The notes below the pieces were generated by a model. It had not been told where the DNA came from. It did no database searches and was given only the letters and a program-made list of their open reading frames with translations. Position numbers and translations under genes: made by a program. Of a stretch of 64,000 nucleotides of DNA, positions 63,201-64,000 are shown one piece after another. How positions within the stretch are numbered: position 1 is the stretch's first letter; the number at the start of each line of letters is the position of its first letter. Origin of the DNA: G963668605 sp963668605 (GTDB taxonomy: Bacteria; Acidobacteriota; Terriglobia; Bryobacterales; Bryobacteraceae); assembly GCA_963668605.1 (NCBI GenBank), contig OY764903.1:5890001-5954000 (forward strand). The letters are read 5' to 3'.

Positions 63201-64000
63201 CTTTGTGCCATCGGCGGCGGAGTTGTTCCGCTTTCTGCCGGAGATGACGCTCGTCCTGGTGGCGACCATTATCATGGTGCTGGAACCGCTCACGGCGGAG
63301 GAGCACAAGCACCGCTTGGGCATCCTCGGCCTCGTGGGACTATTCGCCGCGCTATGGGCGGCCATCGTAGCTTTCACGAATCCGGGTCCCGCTTTTCAAG
63401 GCGCGCTGATCGTCGACGGCTACAGCACGTTTTTTCGCGTGCTTGTGATTGCAGCCGGCATCCTCACGTTGTTCAGTTCGTTCTCTTTCCTCCAGCGTGA
63501 AGGTGCGGAGTCCGGGGAATACTACGCTCTCGTGCTCTTTTCCGTCACCGGCCAATGCCTCATGGTGACGGCGAATGAGTTCATCATGATCTTCCTCGGC
63601 TTGGAGGTATCGTCGATTGCGACATACGTTCTGGCGGGCTACTTGCGCGACGACAAACGCGCAAACGAGGCCGCGCTGAAGTACTTTTTGTTGGGATCGT
63701 TTGCCACGGCGTTTCTGCTTTACGGCGTCGCCTGGATCTTCGGAACCACGGGTACGACGAACCTCTCTGAAATCCAACGAATTTTGGGGAACCGCGATAT
63801 CGCTCCGGCGACCTGGCTGATGGGTTGCTCCGCAGCGATGGTGTTCGTCGGGCTCGCGTTCAAGGTCTCCGCCGTTCCGTTTCAGGCGTGGGCGCCGGAC
63901 GTGTATCAGGGTGCGCCGACGCCGGTTGCCGCCTTCTTGTCGGCCGGGCCGAAAGCCGCCGCATTCGCCGTGCTTTTCCGCGTCTTCCTGACCGCTTTCG
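63191..64000 (+). CDS. nuoN: NADH-quinone oxidoreductase subunit N (partial)
   Basis: The first 270 codons, cut by the right edge of the window. ANEFIMIFLGLEVSSIATYV holds the conserved Glu, LKYFLLGSFATAFLLYG and AFKVSAVPFQAWAPDVYQGA hold the Lys residues, and PTPVAAFLSAGPKAAAFA follows; together they identify NuoN, the third antiporter-like subunit. The start codon lies within the end of nuoM. About 40 percent of the protein should lie beyond the window. Confidence 0.93.

Overview
The window looks like chromosomal DNA of an acidobacterium, most likely Terriglobia/Bryobacterales (Solibacter-like). The inference rests on the GC-rich coding style, a 1155-residue Oar-type TonB-dependent receptor with a carboxypeptidase-regulatory-like N-terminus, a PEP-CTERM tail, several Tat-signal sugar-metabolism proteins (Gfo/Idh/MocA, mannonate dehydratase-like, amidohydrolase), a GH63 enzyme and multi-adaptor efflux loci. 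No rRNA, tRNA or CRISPR array was recognised, and the species is not proven.

Layout. 1-1090: end of a PEP-CTERM protein and a thioredoxin reductase. 1228-2914: a small, visibly more AT-rich accessory patch with a membrane protein overlapping an ImmA/IrrE-type peptidase, a transposase relic, and a one-gene segment bounded by inverted repeats. 2908-4427: two exported proteins. 4548-11901: a glycan cluster of three GT4 glycosyltransferases, a DUF3108 protein, a glycosyltransferase-methyltransferase fusion and an ABC-2 permease with an extra N-terminal domain. 11913-15115: exported protein, DUF421 protein and an electron-transfer flavoprotein pair. 15116-22669: metallophosphoesterase, GH63 enzyme, S8 protease and GNAT enzyme, separated by repeat-bearing intergenic DNA. 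22702-26169: TonB-dependent receptor.

26397-34675 (minus strand): amidohydrolase, an MqsA-type antitoxin with a candidate toxin and palindromic operator, then a same-strand run reading RsbW-like kinase, STAS protein, NarL-type regulator, acyl-CoA synthetase, mannonate dehydratase-like enzyme, NIPSNAP protein and Gfo/Idh/MocA oxidoreductase. 34938-42889 (plus): an export locus with three consecutive HlyD-type adaptors (the first frameshifted), one MacB-type permease and a TolC-type channel, but no ATPase. 42905-51682: mutL; guaA of the long eukaryote-like type overlapping a C-terminal processing protease gene; a GntR/HutC regulator divergent from glpD with shared palindromes; a MerR regulator and thiS.

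51705-64000: respiratory complex I operon behind a near-consensus promoter, in the order nuoA-C-D-E-F-G-H-J-K-L-M-N (N cut by the window end). nuoB and nuoI, which carry clusters N2 and N6a/N6b, are absent from their usual positions and must be supplied from elsewhere for a working enzyme. The most unusual items are the three-adaptor locus with low-complexity insertions, the permease carrying a Wzt-C-like domain, the inverted-repeat cassette near 2.4-2.9 kb, the peptidase/membrane-protein pair and the glpD operator that overlaps its start codon.
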